NCBI RefSeq assembly: GCF_001311135.1
Contig: NZ_BBAG01000011.1
Coordinates: forward strand, 1 to 64,000
Length of the DNA stretch: 64,000 bases
Direction: 5' to 3'
DNA from: Secundilactobacillus paracollinoides DSM 15502 = JCM 11969
GTDB lineage: Bacteria; Bacillota; Bacilli; Lactobacillales; Lactobacillaceae
Made by a program: the position numbers and the translations under genes. The notes beneath the pieces are model-generated. The model ran no database searches, was not told the origin of the DNA, and worked only from the letters and a program-made list of their open reading frames with translations. Shown piece by piece: positions 39,016 through 47,296 of this stretch. Position 1 is the first letter of the stretch; each line of letters opens with the position of its first letter.

Positions 39016-39726
39016 TTAACCCCCTAGATATGCTTTCTGGACGTCGGTGTTCGCCAGCAGTTCCTGGCCAGTCCCGGTTAACTTGACCTCGCCGGATGCC
39101 AGCACGTAGCCGCGGTCCGCGATGGAGAGGGCCTTTTTGGCGTTTTGTTCGATCAGCAGCACCGTGGTGCCCTGTTCCTGGATCGCCTTCACGATGTCGA
39201 AAATTTCATTGATGAAGATGGGCGCGAGTCCCATGGAAGGCTCGTCCAGCAAAATGAGTTTGGGCTTGGACATCAGCGCCCGACCCATGGCCAGCATCTG
39301 CTGCTCGCCACCGGAGAGGGTGGCGGCATCCTGATTCTCCCGTTGCTTTAAAATGGGGAACCGCTTGTAGATCTCGTCAAACGTGTCACTGATCTGTTGG
39401 CGGTTAGACTGGAGAAAGGCACCCATCTGCAGGTTTTCTTTGACGGTCAACCCGGGGAAAATATGGCGGCCTTCGGGAACTTGTGAGATGCCCTGAGCCA
39501 CGATTTTAGGTGCTTTTTGTTTTTGAATTTGGTTACCTTCATAGGTGATCGTGCCGCTGACGGGTTTCAACAGACCAGAAATGGTCTTGAGAATCGTCGT
39601 TTTTCCGGCACCGTTTGCCCCAATCAGGGAAACGATTTCGCCCTCGTTAATTTCGAAACTGACGCCCTTGACGGCGGTGATGACACCGTAATTAACGGCA
39701 AGGTTGTCGACTGTAAGCATGGCCAT
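39016..39726 (-). CDS. livF: branched-chain amino-acid ABC transporter ATP-binding protein
   Basis: 236 residues. Walker A GANGAGKTT, signature LSGGEQQMLAMGRAL, Walker B LILLDEPS, H-loop position occupied by Gln/Asn (LLIEQNAKKAL), as is usual in LivF. EGRHIFPGLTVKENL is diagnostic for LivF over LivG. Follows livG after 2 bases with GGAGG. Intact. Confidence 0.92.
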   Translation of the reverse strand: MAMLTVDNLAVNYGVITAVKGVSFEINEGEIVSLIGANGAGKTTILKTISGLLKPVSGTITYEGNQIQKQKAPKIVAQGISQVPEGRHIFPGLTVKENLQMGAFLQSNRQQISDTFDEIYKRFPILKQRENQDAATLSGGEQQMLAMGRALMSKPKLILLDEPSMGLAPIFINEIFDIVKAIQEQGTTVLLIEQNAKKALSIADRGYVLASGEVKLTGTGQELLANTDVQKAYLGG

Positions 39727-39728
39727 TT

Positions 39729-40507
39729 CTAGGCCTCCTCTCCCAAGTACGCCTTGATAACGGCGTCGTTTTGTTGAATTTCATCTGGGGTGCCCTCAGC
39801 AAGCAGGGAGCCGTGGTCGAGCACGTAGATGCGTTCGGCCAAATTCATGACCAGTGACATGTCGTGTTCGATCAGCAGGACCGTGATGTGAAATTCACGT
39901 TGGATCTGGCGAATCAAGCGCGTGAGATCAGCTGTTTCTTCGGGATTCATCCCGGCTGCTGGTTCGTCCAAAAACAGAATTTTTGGTTTCATCGCGAGAC
40001 CGCGGACGATTTCGAGTCGGCGCTGGATCCCGTAAGGTAGATTCTTGGCGAGGACGTCGATGTCGTCCTGCAGGTCAAAAATCTTCAGCAGGTCAATGGC
40101 TTCTTGGCGAATGCGCGCCTCGGTCTTGTAGTAGGTTGCAGCCGGAAAACAGATTGAATGAAGCCTTCCTTGTAGTGGCTGGTCATGGCAATCAGCACGT
40201 TGTCAATGACGCTGAGATTCTTGAACAGACGGATGTTTTGGAACGTCCGTGTAAGACCAAGATCAGCGACTTTGTACGGCTTCATGCCGTTGATCGGTAC
40301 CGTCCCATTTGGCCCGTTAAACGTGATGGCGCCCGAAATTGGGACGATCACGCCGGTCAGCAGGTTAAACACGGTGGTTTTCCCCGCACCGTTTGGGCCA
40401 ATGAGGGCGACGAGTTCGTCGTCGTTTAACTGCATGGAAACGTTGGACACGGCGGCCAACCCGCCAAAGTTTTTGACGAGGTCGTCAACTTTTAGAATTG
40501 TGCTCAT
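39729..40507 (-). pseudogene. livG: branched-chain amino-acid ABC transporter ATP-binding protein, one frameshift
   Basis: Walker A GPNGAGKTT and the LivG-type GLTRTFQNIRLFKNLSV in the first half; LFLDEPAAGMNPEE and LIEHDMSLVM in the second. One C is lost at about 40138 (CTG[C]CAACC), restoring RLPTYYKTEARI; the repaired length is 259. ATG overlaps the livM stop (ATGA). A reading-frame break here would remove the signature motif, so the transporter would be dead if the lesion is real. Confidence 0.85.
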
Positions 40508-41463
40508 GCTTGCGTTTCCCCCTTTGGTTTGCGACGGCTAAAGAGTCGTTTAAATGAGAATTCCCAAGTGCCCAGCAGGCCGGATGGCTTGAAGACCATC
40601 ATCACAACAAGGACGACGGCGTAAATGACCATGCGCAGGGTACCAAAATCTTGTAAAACGGTATCCAGCACGCCCAAAACGAAGGCGGCGACGAAGCTGC
40701 CGGTGATCGAGCCGGTCCCACCAAGGACGACGATGATCAGGATGGCAATGGATTCCATGATGTTGTAGTTCGTTGGCGCGATGGTTTGTACGTAAGAGGC
40801 TTGAAGTGAACCAGCGATGGCAGCGGTAGCGGCGCCAAAGACGAAGGCGGCTAGTTTCCACTTGGTGGTGTTGATCCCCACAGATTCAGTGGCAATCTCA
40901 TCTTCACGCACGGCCATGGCAGCCCGGCCACCACGACTGTGAATGAAGTTCACGATAAGAATTGAGGTGACGCAGACCATGATGTACACCACTGGCCAGG
41001 TCGCAAATTGCGGAATGTTGAACATCCCGGCAGCACCGTTGGTAATTTTGAGGTTATTGATGATGATCCGAATGATCTCGGCTGCGCCCATCGTCGCAAT
41101 GGCCAGATAGTCGCCCCGCAACCGCAACGTTGGGATCCCAACGATCAAGGCGGCCACGATGGCGATGATGATACCGACCACAATGGAGGTCCAAAAGCCA
41201 GCAGCGTTTGCATGGTCCGACGTAATGATAGCTGTCGCGTAGGCGCCGACTGCCATAAACCCAGCGTGGCCCAGCGAGAACTGTCCCGCGAACCCGATCA
41301 CCAGGTTCAACCCAACTGCCAGGATGATGTTAATGCCGATCGTCACCAGCATGTTTTCGATAAACGCGTTGATCACGCCCACGAGAATGAGGGTGTTAAT
41401 GAGGTAAAACCCCGCAATCATCACGATCAGCCAACACAGATTGTATTTGAAATTTGCTCTCAT
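40504..41463 (-). CDS. livM: branched-chain amino-acid ABC transporter permease
   Basis: 319 residues with about 8-9 membrane segments. LivM-type N-terminus (NTLILVGVINAFIENMLVTIGINIILAVGLNLVIGFAGQFSLGHAGFM) and the EAA-like loop (GRAAMAVREDEIATESVGINTTKWKL). Starts 6 bases after livH and overlaps livG by 4 bases. Intact. Confidence 0.9.
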   Translation of the reverse strand: MRANFKYNLCWLIVMIAGFYLINTLILVGVINAFIENMLVTIGINIILAVGLNLVIGFAGQFSLGHAGFMAVGAYATAIITSDHANAAGFWTSIVVGIIIAIVAALIVGIPTLRLRGDYLAIATMGAAEIIRIIINNLKITNGAAGMFNIPQFATWPVVYIMVCVTSILIVNFIHSRGGRAAMAVREDEIATESVGINTTKWKLAAFVFGAATAAIAGSLQASYVQTIAPTNYNIMESIAILIIVVLGGTGSITGSFVAAFVLGVLDTVLQDFGTLRMVIYAVVLVVMMVFKPSGLLGTWEFSFKRLFSRRKPKGETQA

Positions 41464-41469
41464 ATGTGA

Positions 41470-42347
41470 TCACACCTTCTCTTTCGTATTCTTACCGAAG
41501 ATCCCGGATGGCAGGATCAACAAGATGATGATCAGCACGAGGTACACGGCCGCATCCTTGTAAGCGGAAAGGCCGATCGCCTGAACGCCCGTTTCGAGCA
41601 GGCCAATCAGGAACCCGCCCAGTGAGGCACCGGGCACGGAGCCGATCCCACCAACAACGGCGGCAACGAAGGCTTTGATCCCAGGCGTCATCCCCATCAA
41701 CGGGTCGATCGAGTTGTAGTACAGTCCGATGAGCACTCCAGCAGCCCCGGCCATTGAAGACCCTAAGGCAAAGGTAAACGAAATGGTGCGGTTAATATTG
41801 ATCCCGACCAGCTCAGCCGCGTCTGAATCAACCGACACAGCGCGCATGGCCCGGCCCATCTTTGTGCGTTTGATGATCAGTTGGAGCAGGATCATCAACA
41901 GGCAGGCGGTGAGAGAATCAAAATTTGAATGTTTGAAATTTGAACGCCACCAATGTGGTAGTTCACTTGTTTAATAATCTGCGGAAAACTCCGAGTACTT
42001 GAGCCATAGAGGTAGGACATCCCGTTTTCAAGGAAGTACGAGACCCCAATGGCAGTGATCAAAGCGGCGATCCGCGGTGAGTGCCGCAGTGGCCGGTAAG
42101 CCAAATATTCAATGATCACACCACTGACGGCACAGACCAGCATGGCTGACAACAGCGCGAAGATAAAGTTAAAGTGCCAGTAATTGATCACGTAGTAGCC
42201 CCAAAAGGCCCCAAGCATGTAGATGTCACCATGCGCGAAGTTGATCAGCTTAATGATCCCATACACCATGGTGTAGCCAAGCGCCAGCAGTGCGTAAATG
42301 CTGCCAAGCGAAAGGCCGTTTATGAGTTGTTGTATTAGTGTTTGCAC
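41470..42347 (-). pseudogene. livH: branched-chain amino-acid ABC transporter permease, one frameshift
   Basis: LivH-type permease: LSLGSIYALLALGYTMVYGIIKLINFAHGD, YLAYRPLRHSPRIAALITAIGVS, and in the second frame MGRAMRAVSVDSDAAELVGININ. One base is lost at about 41911 (CTCTC[N]ACCGCC), restoring TACLLMILLQ; the repaired length is 292. The start is GTG 42347, seven bases after GGAGG; longer readings run into a family B repeat. It is 870 bases from livJ, the gap being filled with repeats. Confidence 0.85.
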
Positions 42348-42360
42348 ATTTATTCCTCCA

Positions 42361-42486
42361 GAGAGTGCGGAAGAAAACGGGTTGAGGGCGGAGCCTAAGC
42401 GACCTCTGGCAGAAATGCCCGAACTTGGCATTTTTGCCAGAGGTCGTTTAGGCAGGAGCCTCAGTTTTCTGCAGCACGTTTCAGCT
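42361..42486 (+). repeat. family B palindromic repeat B10
   Basis: GAGAGTGCGGAAG.. outer arm, inner stem GACCTCTGGCAGAAATGCC / GGCATTTTTGCCAGAGGTC, ends GCACGTTTCAGC. Lies directly before the livH ribosome site, on the opposite strand. Confidence 0.9.
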
Positions 42487-42533
42487 AGATAAAAGTAAAG
42501 AGCCATTATCTGAAATTCGGCGAAAGTTAAAAT

Positions 42534-42656
42534 AGAGTGCGGAAGGAAGCGGTTAGAGGGCGGAGTATAAGTAACTCTGACAGAAATGCCCGATTCTGGC
42601 ATTTCTGTCAGAGTTGCTTATACAGGAGCCCTCTGCTTCCTGCAGCACGTTTCGGC
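42534..42656 (+). repeat. family B palindromic repeat B11
   Basis: TAGAGTGCGGAAGG.. arm, inner stem AACTCTGACAGAAATGCC / GGCATTTCTGTCAGAGTT, ends CACGTTTCGGC. In tandem with B10, period about 173 bases. Confidence 0.9.
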
Positions 42657-42880
42657 TAGGTAAAAGCAAAGAGCCGTGACAAGAAGTTAAACAATAAATA
42701 AATGGGTAAAGTTGTGGATGATATCGAGCTAACTGTCACTGCGTTCCACTGATAGTGGCTGTAAAAGTTGCCAAATAAGGAGACGATTACAGCGATAAAG
42801 TCGAACATTAAGCCTGAAATAACGGTGAAAGACGATCAACATGCGGTTACATCCAAAGGTTATCTAACATGGTGTAACAA

Positions 42881-43137
42881 GCAGTCGAGAGCGGATAATC
42901 CGCAAACTAGGGTTAATACACATGTGATGCTTAACCAACAGTCATTCATTTCAGCAATGTAAGTGGAATGGCGCAATTTGGCACGGAACCGTGGTGTCGA
43001 CATCAGTTAGCGACCGTACTTGGGTCGGTTACTGATGTGCGAGACGATGAAGATCCACTCGAGAGCCGCGCAGCGGAAATCGAGTTAGCTTCATCGCGAG
43101 CCACAACGGCGGAGTGCCAAATTGCAGAATGCAACGG
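42881..43137 (-). repeat. family A structured repeat, copy A8
   Basis: Tail first (GCAGTCGAGAGCGGATAATC..CAAACTAGGGTTAA), then closing stem and hairpins; hairpin 2 is of the CATCAGTTAGCGACC type. Within the liv operon. Confidence 0.9.
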
Positions 43138-43220
43138 CCGGATTCAACTCATCTATCCATCAAACCCAATATGCGAAAATCATCCCCACCAAAGACAGGA
43201 ATGATTTCAACAGTTAGAGA

Positions 43221-44417
43221 TTACTTAACTTCAGTAGAAGCGCTAACCTTGCCATCAGTAAGTTGTTCAACGGCAATTGGTTTGTTGGCATCGTGCTTCT
43301 TGTCAACGGTGATGGTCCCGGTAACGCCGTCGAAGTTCTTGGTCTTAGCCAAGCCCTTAGCGATCTTAACGGAGTTAGTGGAGTTTTCCTTTTGGATAGC
43401 GTCCTTGATCATATAAACAGAGTCATATGCCAATGCTGAGAAGGTTGGGGCTTCAGCGTGATAACGTGCCTTGTAGGCAGCCATGAATTGCTTAGCGGTC
43501 TTCGACTTTTCAGCAACAGTGGTTGAGAATGGGGTGGTGTAGTAAACCTTAGAAGCGTTCTTGTCACCAGCGATTTGGGCCAATTTAGGATCAGCCATAC
43601 CATCACTACCGACGATTGGAACGTTGATGCCCATTTGACGAGCTTGCTTGATGATCAAGCCGATTTCTGAGTAGTAGCCGGGTGCGTAGATGGCGTCGAT
43701 CTTTTTGTTCTTAATCGCGGTCAAGATAGCGTTGAAGTCCTTGTCGCCTTCTTGGAAGGTCTGACTTGAAACGACATTGCCCTTGAATGTTTTCTTGAAG
43801 GCCTTCGTCAATCCAGTACCGTAGTCACTTGAATTGTCGGTCAGGATGGCGACGTTCTTAGCCTTGAGTGTGTTATATGTAAATTTCGCTGCGGTTGACC
43901 CTTGGAAGTTGTTTTGGTAACAAGCCCGGAAGACGTATGGTTGTACTTTGCCGTTCTTCTTCAACGTGTAATCGGGGTCGGTGGCTGAAGGACTCACACT
44001 AGGGACTTCAGCTTTGGTGATCGTTGGAATTTCGGCAGTACCGGCGTTGGTCGTGGCTGGTCCGACGATGGCGCTGACCTTGTCGTTGTTGACCAACTGA
44101 GCGGCAACGGAAGCACTGGTGCTGGTTGCGGTCTTGTTATCGCGGATGACCAGCTTGATCTTTTTCTTCTTACCATTCACTTTGACGCCGCCGTCTTTGT
44201 TGATCTGACTCACGGCCAATTGAATCCCTTGTTTTTGTTGTTGGCCATAGCCGGCTGCGGCGCCTGAAAGTTCCATGTTGACCCCAATTTTAATGGTGTT
44301 ACCAGTAGCGGTATTGCCCTCCGACTTGGTCGTTGCAGTGCTGCATCCTGCAAAGATCCCAGCTGACATAACAATTGCGGCAATTCCTGCCATTTTCTTA
44401 AATGTGTTCTTCTTCAT
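43221..44417 (-). CDS. livJ: branched-chain amino-acid ABC transporter substrate-binding lipoprotein
   Basis: 398 residues. Lipoprotein signal (MKKNTFKKMAGIAAIVMSAG..AGC, Cys 25), then a two-lobed periplasmic-binding type I fold: IKIGVNMELSGAAAGYGQQ, VSAIVGPATTNAG, NVAILTDNSSDYGTGL, VGSDGMADP. Captures Leu/Ile/Val outside the membrane and delivers them to LivHM. ATG follows TAGGAAT. First structural gene behind the leader-peptide attenuator. Intact. Confidence 0.92.
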   Translation of the reverse strand: MKKNTFKKMAGIAAIVMSAGIFAGCSTATTKSEGNTATGNTIKIGVNMELSGAAAGYGQQQKQGIQLAVSQINKDGGVKVNGKKKKIKLVIRDNKTATSTSASVAAQLVNNDKVSAIVGPATTNAGTAEIPTITKAEVPSVSPSATDPDYTLKKNGKVQPYVFRACYQNNFQGSTAAKFTYNTLKAKNVAILTDNSSDYGTGLTKAFKKTFKGNVVSSQTFQEGDKDFNAILTAIKNKKIDAIYAPGYYSEIGLIIKQARQMGINVPIVGSDGMADPKLAQIAGDKNASKVYYTTPFSTTVAEKSKTAKQFMAAYKARYHAEAPTFSALAYDSVYMIKDAIQKENSTNSVKIAKGLAKTKNFDGVTGTITVDKKHDANKPIAVEQLTDGKVSASTEVK

Positions 44418-44515
44418 ATTGAATTCCTACTTTCCAAATTTTTTTCGTGTGGTGCCTATGTATCCCTAATCCCAAAAAGTGAGTTGCTCGTGACGTCCCT
44501 CCTTTGTTTCGAGCA

Positions 44516-44605
44516 ATAAAAATCCCTCATCCAGTAAATGAATGAGGGGTAAAGTCGAAGTTATGAAGCAAGCCCTCATCATTAAAAACGAAGAAAATAG
44601 GGCTC
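44516..44605 (-). promoter_or_regulatory. attenuator of the liv operon
   Basis: On the minus strand: AGGGC-pairing arm (about 44599-44605), then ATGAGGG (44573-44579), then CCCTCAT (44542-44548), then ATGAGGG (44524-44530) and TTTTT. The middle copies can pair alternatively: upstream GCCCT with AGGGC, ATGAGGG with CCCTCAT as antiterminator, or CCCTCAT with the last ATGAGGG as terminator. Confidence 0.75.
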
Positions 44606-44645
44606 AACTTATTTGAAATGGTTTAGTGGCCGTGGCGACTAAACG

Positions 44646-44741
44646 CTAGTTCAAAGTTGCGTCCTTAGTTTTTAATAATAAGACTAAATTCTGGCGAACA
44701 GAGGTTACTTGAGTTGCATGTGTGAACGTTGTGTTTTTCAT
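44646..44741 (-). CDS. 31-residue leader peptide with Leu-Val-Leu-Leu-Leu run
   Basis: ATG 44741 follows the very strong AAGGAGG ribosome site; stop TAG 44648-44646. The peptide is MKNTTFTHATQVTSVRQNLV..; codons 19-23 are TTA GTC TTA TTA TTA (L-V-L-L-L). The frame ends about 40 bases before the first attenuator arm. The layout is that of a classical attenuation leader: stalling at Leu/Val codons when charged tRNA is short would favour the antiterminator and expression of livJHMGF. Function inferred from architecture. Confidence 0.8.
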   Translation of the reverse strand: MKNTTFTHATQVTSVRQNLVLLLKTKDATLN

Positions 44742-44787
44742 GGTGGTAACCTCCTTGTCAGAATTGTTTGCTTGATTGAATGACGTC

Positions 44788-44816
44788 AGTATAGCTGAGA
44801 AATTTTAACCCGTCAA
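44788..44816 (-). promoter_or_regulatory. promoter of the liv operon
   Basis: TTGACG (44816-44811), 17-base spacer, TATACT (44793-44788), ending about 47 bases before the leader peptide start. Confidence 0.8.
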
Positions 44817-44971
44817 CAACTTTTTTAATTTTATTTTAATATTCAATGACGAATAGGCTTACAAACGTTGATATATCACTAGGAGTAATACGTACAATCT
44901 TTTTTGATTTTAATGCAACAACAAGCTATTTTAATGTGGGCGTTTTGTGTTTATTCAATTTAACACCGCAC

Positions 44972-45001
44972 AAAAAAAGACCGAGAATTTCTCGATCTTT
45001 T
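44972..45001 (-). terminator. terminator of the purine permease gene
   Basis: AAAAGATCGAGAAATTCTCG-type hairpin followed by TTTTTTT on the minus strand. Confidence 0.7.
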
Positions 45002-45054
45002 CCAGTAATAAAAAACAATTGTTGTTTTAATGTCGTCTATAAGAGGTGTAAGGG

Positions 45055-46368
45055 TTAGCTTGCCTGCAAGATCCAGAGGAAGATGACGAAGACAACGGCA
45101 AGCCCGTACATAATTGGGCTGACTTCCTTACCGCGTTTGGCGGCAATCATTGATAATGGGTAGGTGATAAACCCAAGGGCGATCCCGTCTGAGATACTGT
45201 AAGTTAATGGCATCCCAACTAAGATCAGGAAGGCTGGGGCGGCAATTTCAAACTTGTCCCAGTGAACCTTAGTCAATGACTGCGCCATCAGGGTCCCGAC
45301 AATAATCAGGGCTGGGGCGGTCACTTGGTCAGTGATGACTGTCAGCAGTGGTGACAGGAATGATCCCAGGAGGAAGAGAACGCCGACAACCACAGCGGTG
45401 AACCCAGAACGACCACCAACGGCGATCCCGGCTGATGATTCAACGAAGGCCCCCATCGGTGAAGTCCCTAAAATGGAACCAACGACCATTGTGGTGGAAT
45501 CGGCGGACAGTGCGCGGCCGATTCGAGGAATCTTGTTGTCCTTAACGAAGCCGGCTTGTTCAGCCAAACCAACCAAGGTCCCAGTTGTATCAAAGAACGT
45601 CACGAGCAGGAAGGTCAAAACGACCACGGCTAATTGCAGCGTGTTGATACTGCCAATATGTGAGAGGGCAACCCCGAACGTTGGCTTAAGGCTTGGGACA
45701 CCAGCAATCCATGAGGACGGTGCTTTGATCAACCCAAGAGAAAGCCCAACGATCACGTTGATGACCATCCCGATAAAGATGGCACCGGGGACTCGTGCAC
45801 TCATTAACACGATCGTTAACAGTAATCCGATAATGGTCAACCATGTGCTGCCGACATGCAGTGACCCAAGTGCAACCATGGTTGATTTGTTGGACACGAT
45901 CAGACCCCCGTCACTTAACCCGATGAAGGCAATGAACAGGCCGATCCCGGCGCTAATCGCCATTTTAAGGTCACGCGGAATGGCATCAACGACCATTTCA
46001 CGAATCTTAAATGCGGTCAGGATCATGAACAAGATCGAAGCGACAAACACGCCGGCTAAGGCAGTCTGCCACGGCACCTTCATGCCCAATACAACGGTGT
46101 ATGAGAAGAAGGCGTTGATCCCAAGACTCGCTGAAATGGCAATTGGGTAACGGGCGATGATGCCCATTAAGAAACAGCCAAACGCACTGGCTAACGCGGT
46201 CGCCGTAAAGACCGCACCCTTGTCCATCCCGGAGACACTCAGAACGTTCGGGTTGACGAACAAAATGTAGACCATGGAAATGAAGGTCGTTAATCCCGCT
46301 AAAAATTCTTTCTTGTAGTTGGTCCCTAATTCTTCAAACTGAAAATATGACGCAATTCTCTGACCCAT
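45055..46368 (-). CDS. NCS2-family purine permease (AzgA/PbuG type)
   Basis: Proton-coupled hypoxanthine/guanine/adenine importer. 437 residues, about 12-13 membrane segments. N-terminal TNYKKEFLAGLTTFISMVYILFVNP and the AzgA-type ISASLGINAFFSYTV, VTFFDTTGTLVGLAEQAG and GTSPMGAFVESSAGIAVGGRSG. ATG follows AAGGGG. A PurBox-like word AAACACGAACATT (46416-46404) lies in the leader, one mismatch from the lactococcal PurBox; low weight. Intact. Confidence 0.9.
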   Translation of the reverse strand: MGQRIASYFQFEELGTNYKKEFLAGLTTFISMVYILFVNPNVLSVSGMDKGAVFTATALASAFGCFLMGIIARYPIAISASLGINAFFSYTVVLGMKVPWQTALAGVFVASILFMILTAFKIREMVVDAIPRDLKMAISAGIGLFIAFIGLSDGGLIVSNKSTMVALGSLHVGSTWLTIIGLLLTIVLMSARVPGAIFIGMVINVIVGLSLGLIKAPSSWIAGVPSLKPTFGVALSHIGSINTLQLAVVVLTFLLVTFFDTTGTLVGLAEQAGFVKDNKIPRIGRALSADSTTMVVGSILGTSPMGAFVESSAGIAVGGRSGFTAVVVGVLFLLGSFLSPLLTVITDQVTAPALIIVGTLMAQSLTKVHWDKFEIAAPAFLILVGMPLTYSISDGIALGFITYPLSMIAAKRGKEVSPIMYGLAVVFVIFLWILQAS

Positions 46369-46437
46369 AAATAAAACCCCTTAAATAAGTAATAATTTCA
46401 AATAATGTTCGTGTTTTACTTTTAAAAACCATTTTTA

Positions 46438-46466
46438 ATAGTAACATTTATTTATTTACGTTTCAA
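46438..46466 (-). promoter_or_regulatory. promoter of the purine permease gene
   Basis: TTGAAA, 17-base spacer, TACTAT on the minus strand. No purine riboswitch structure recognised in the short leader. Confidence 0.65.
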
Positions 46467-46598
46467 TAGCCGAATGTTTAAAAATCCAGTTTTGACAATA
46501 ATGAGAATTTCATGAACGGCCTGTTATCACTGGTCAACCTCTGGTATAGTGGGCATTGAAGAGACTGAATATAACCGAATATGAGAGGAAATTGCACC

Positions 46599-47186
46599 AT
46601 GACAAGATGTTTGATTTTAGGAGTCGATCACCCCGTTGCACAGCAAATTGCCGAACAACTCACCGATATCACGGTGGTCGGGTTCGCAGAAGCGCCGGTT
46701 GCAGGTCTGTCGATTGCCGAACAGTTTAATGGGGATGCCCGCAAGGCTAACACCTACCTGGATGCCGTGACGGATGTGGACGTTATTTACTCCGATTTCA
46801 TCGGCATGGATGTGGATTGGAAGCTCGAAGCCGTTTTTGCGGCCATTCGTGAGACGGGGACGCAGTGTCGAACCGTCATGCGCTCGGTTGCCGGTATCGA
46901 TAATGAAGTCACAGCCCCGCTGACCTATGCTGGCATCACAGATACTGATGAGTTCTTAAAACAGCAGCGTTACGCCATTAAAATTGTCGATGAGGCTGAG
47001 CTGCCGTACACTATTTTACGACCGGTTGCGCTCGATCCTGCAGCTTCTGGGGCGGCCCAATTGATCAACGAAGGTGCCCCCGTTCCGGCCACACCCGTGA
47101 GTGAGACGGCGTTCGTTAGCGTTGTGGTGGACGAAATCTTACACAGCACGCATCTGAACCAGTCGATTGCGGTCGTTTCACAATAA
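46599..47186 (+). CDS. NAD(P)-binding protein
   Basis: 195 residues from ATG 46599 (MTRCLILGVDHPVAQQIAEQ), nine bases after AGAGGAA; a longer reading has no ribosome site. A Rossmann-like N-terminus with a changed glycine motif (GVDHPVA), DVDVIYSDFIG, and LPYTILRPVALDP typical of atypical short-chain dehydrogenases of the NmrA/YwnB class. Catalytic Tyr-x-x-x-Lys not evident. Function unknown. Intact. Confidence 0.75.
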   Translation: MTRCLILGVDHPVAQQIAEQLTDITVVGFAEAPVAGLSIAEQFNGDARKANTYLDAVTDVDVIYSDFIGMDVDWKLEAVFAAIRETGTQCRTVMRSVAGIDNEVTAPLTYAGITDTDEFLKQQRYAIKIVDEAELPYTILRPVALDPAASGAAQLINEGAPVPATPVSETAFVSVVVDEILHSTHLNQSIAVVSQ

Positions 47187-47203
47187 TCTTTCCTATATAT
47201 CAC

Positions 47204-47235
47204 AAAAAGACGGCCGATTTCTCGGTCGCCTTTTT
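47204..47235 (+). terminator. terminator
   Basis: AAAAAGACGGCCGA / TCGGTCGCCTTTTT. Confidence 0.8.
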
Positions 47236-47296
47236 ACTACTGCTATGTGTGCGGTAAACCCGCGATAACGATTCTATGTGTCGATATGTGTTTAGG

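Noticed and set aside
42348-42602. N-terminal extension of livH
   Set aside because: It is read through family B repeat B10; GTG 42347 has a perfect ribosome site and gives the normal LivH start.
44846-45058. 70-codon open frame on the plus strand
   Set aside because: No ribosome site, crosses a terminator, and shows no similarity pattern.
45332-46150. 272-codon open frame on the plus strand
   Set aside because: Antisense to the intact purine permease; Pro/Thr-rich shadow translation.
46369-46437. purine riboswitch before the purine permease
   Set aside because: The leader is too short and the conserved three-way core (TATA..CTAC loops) is not there.
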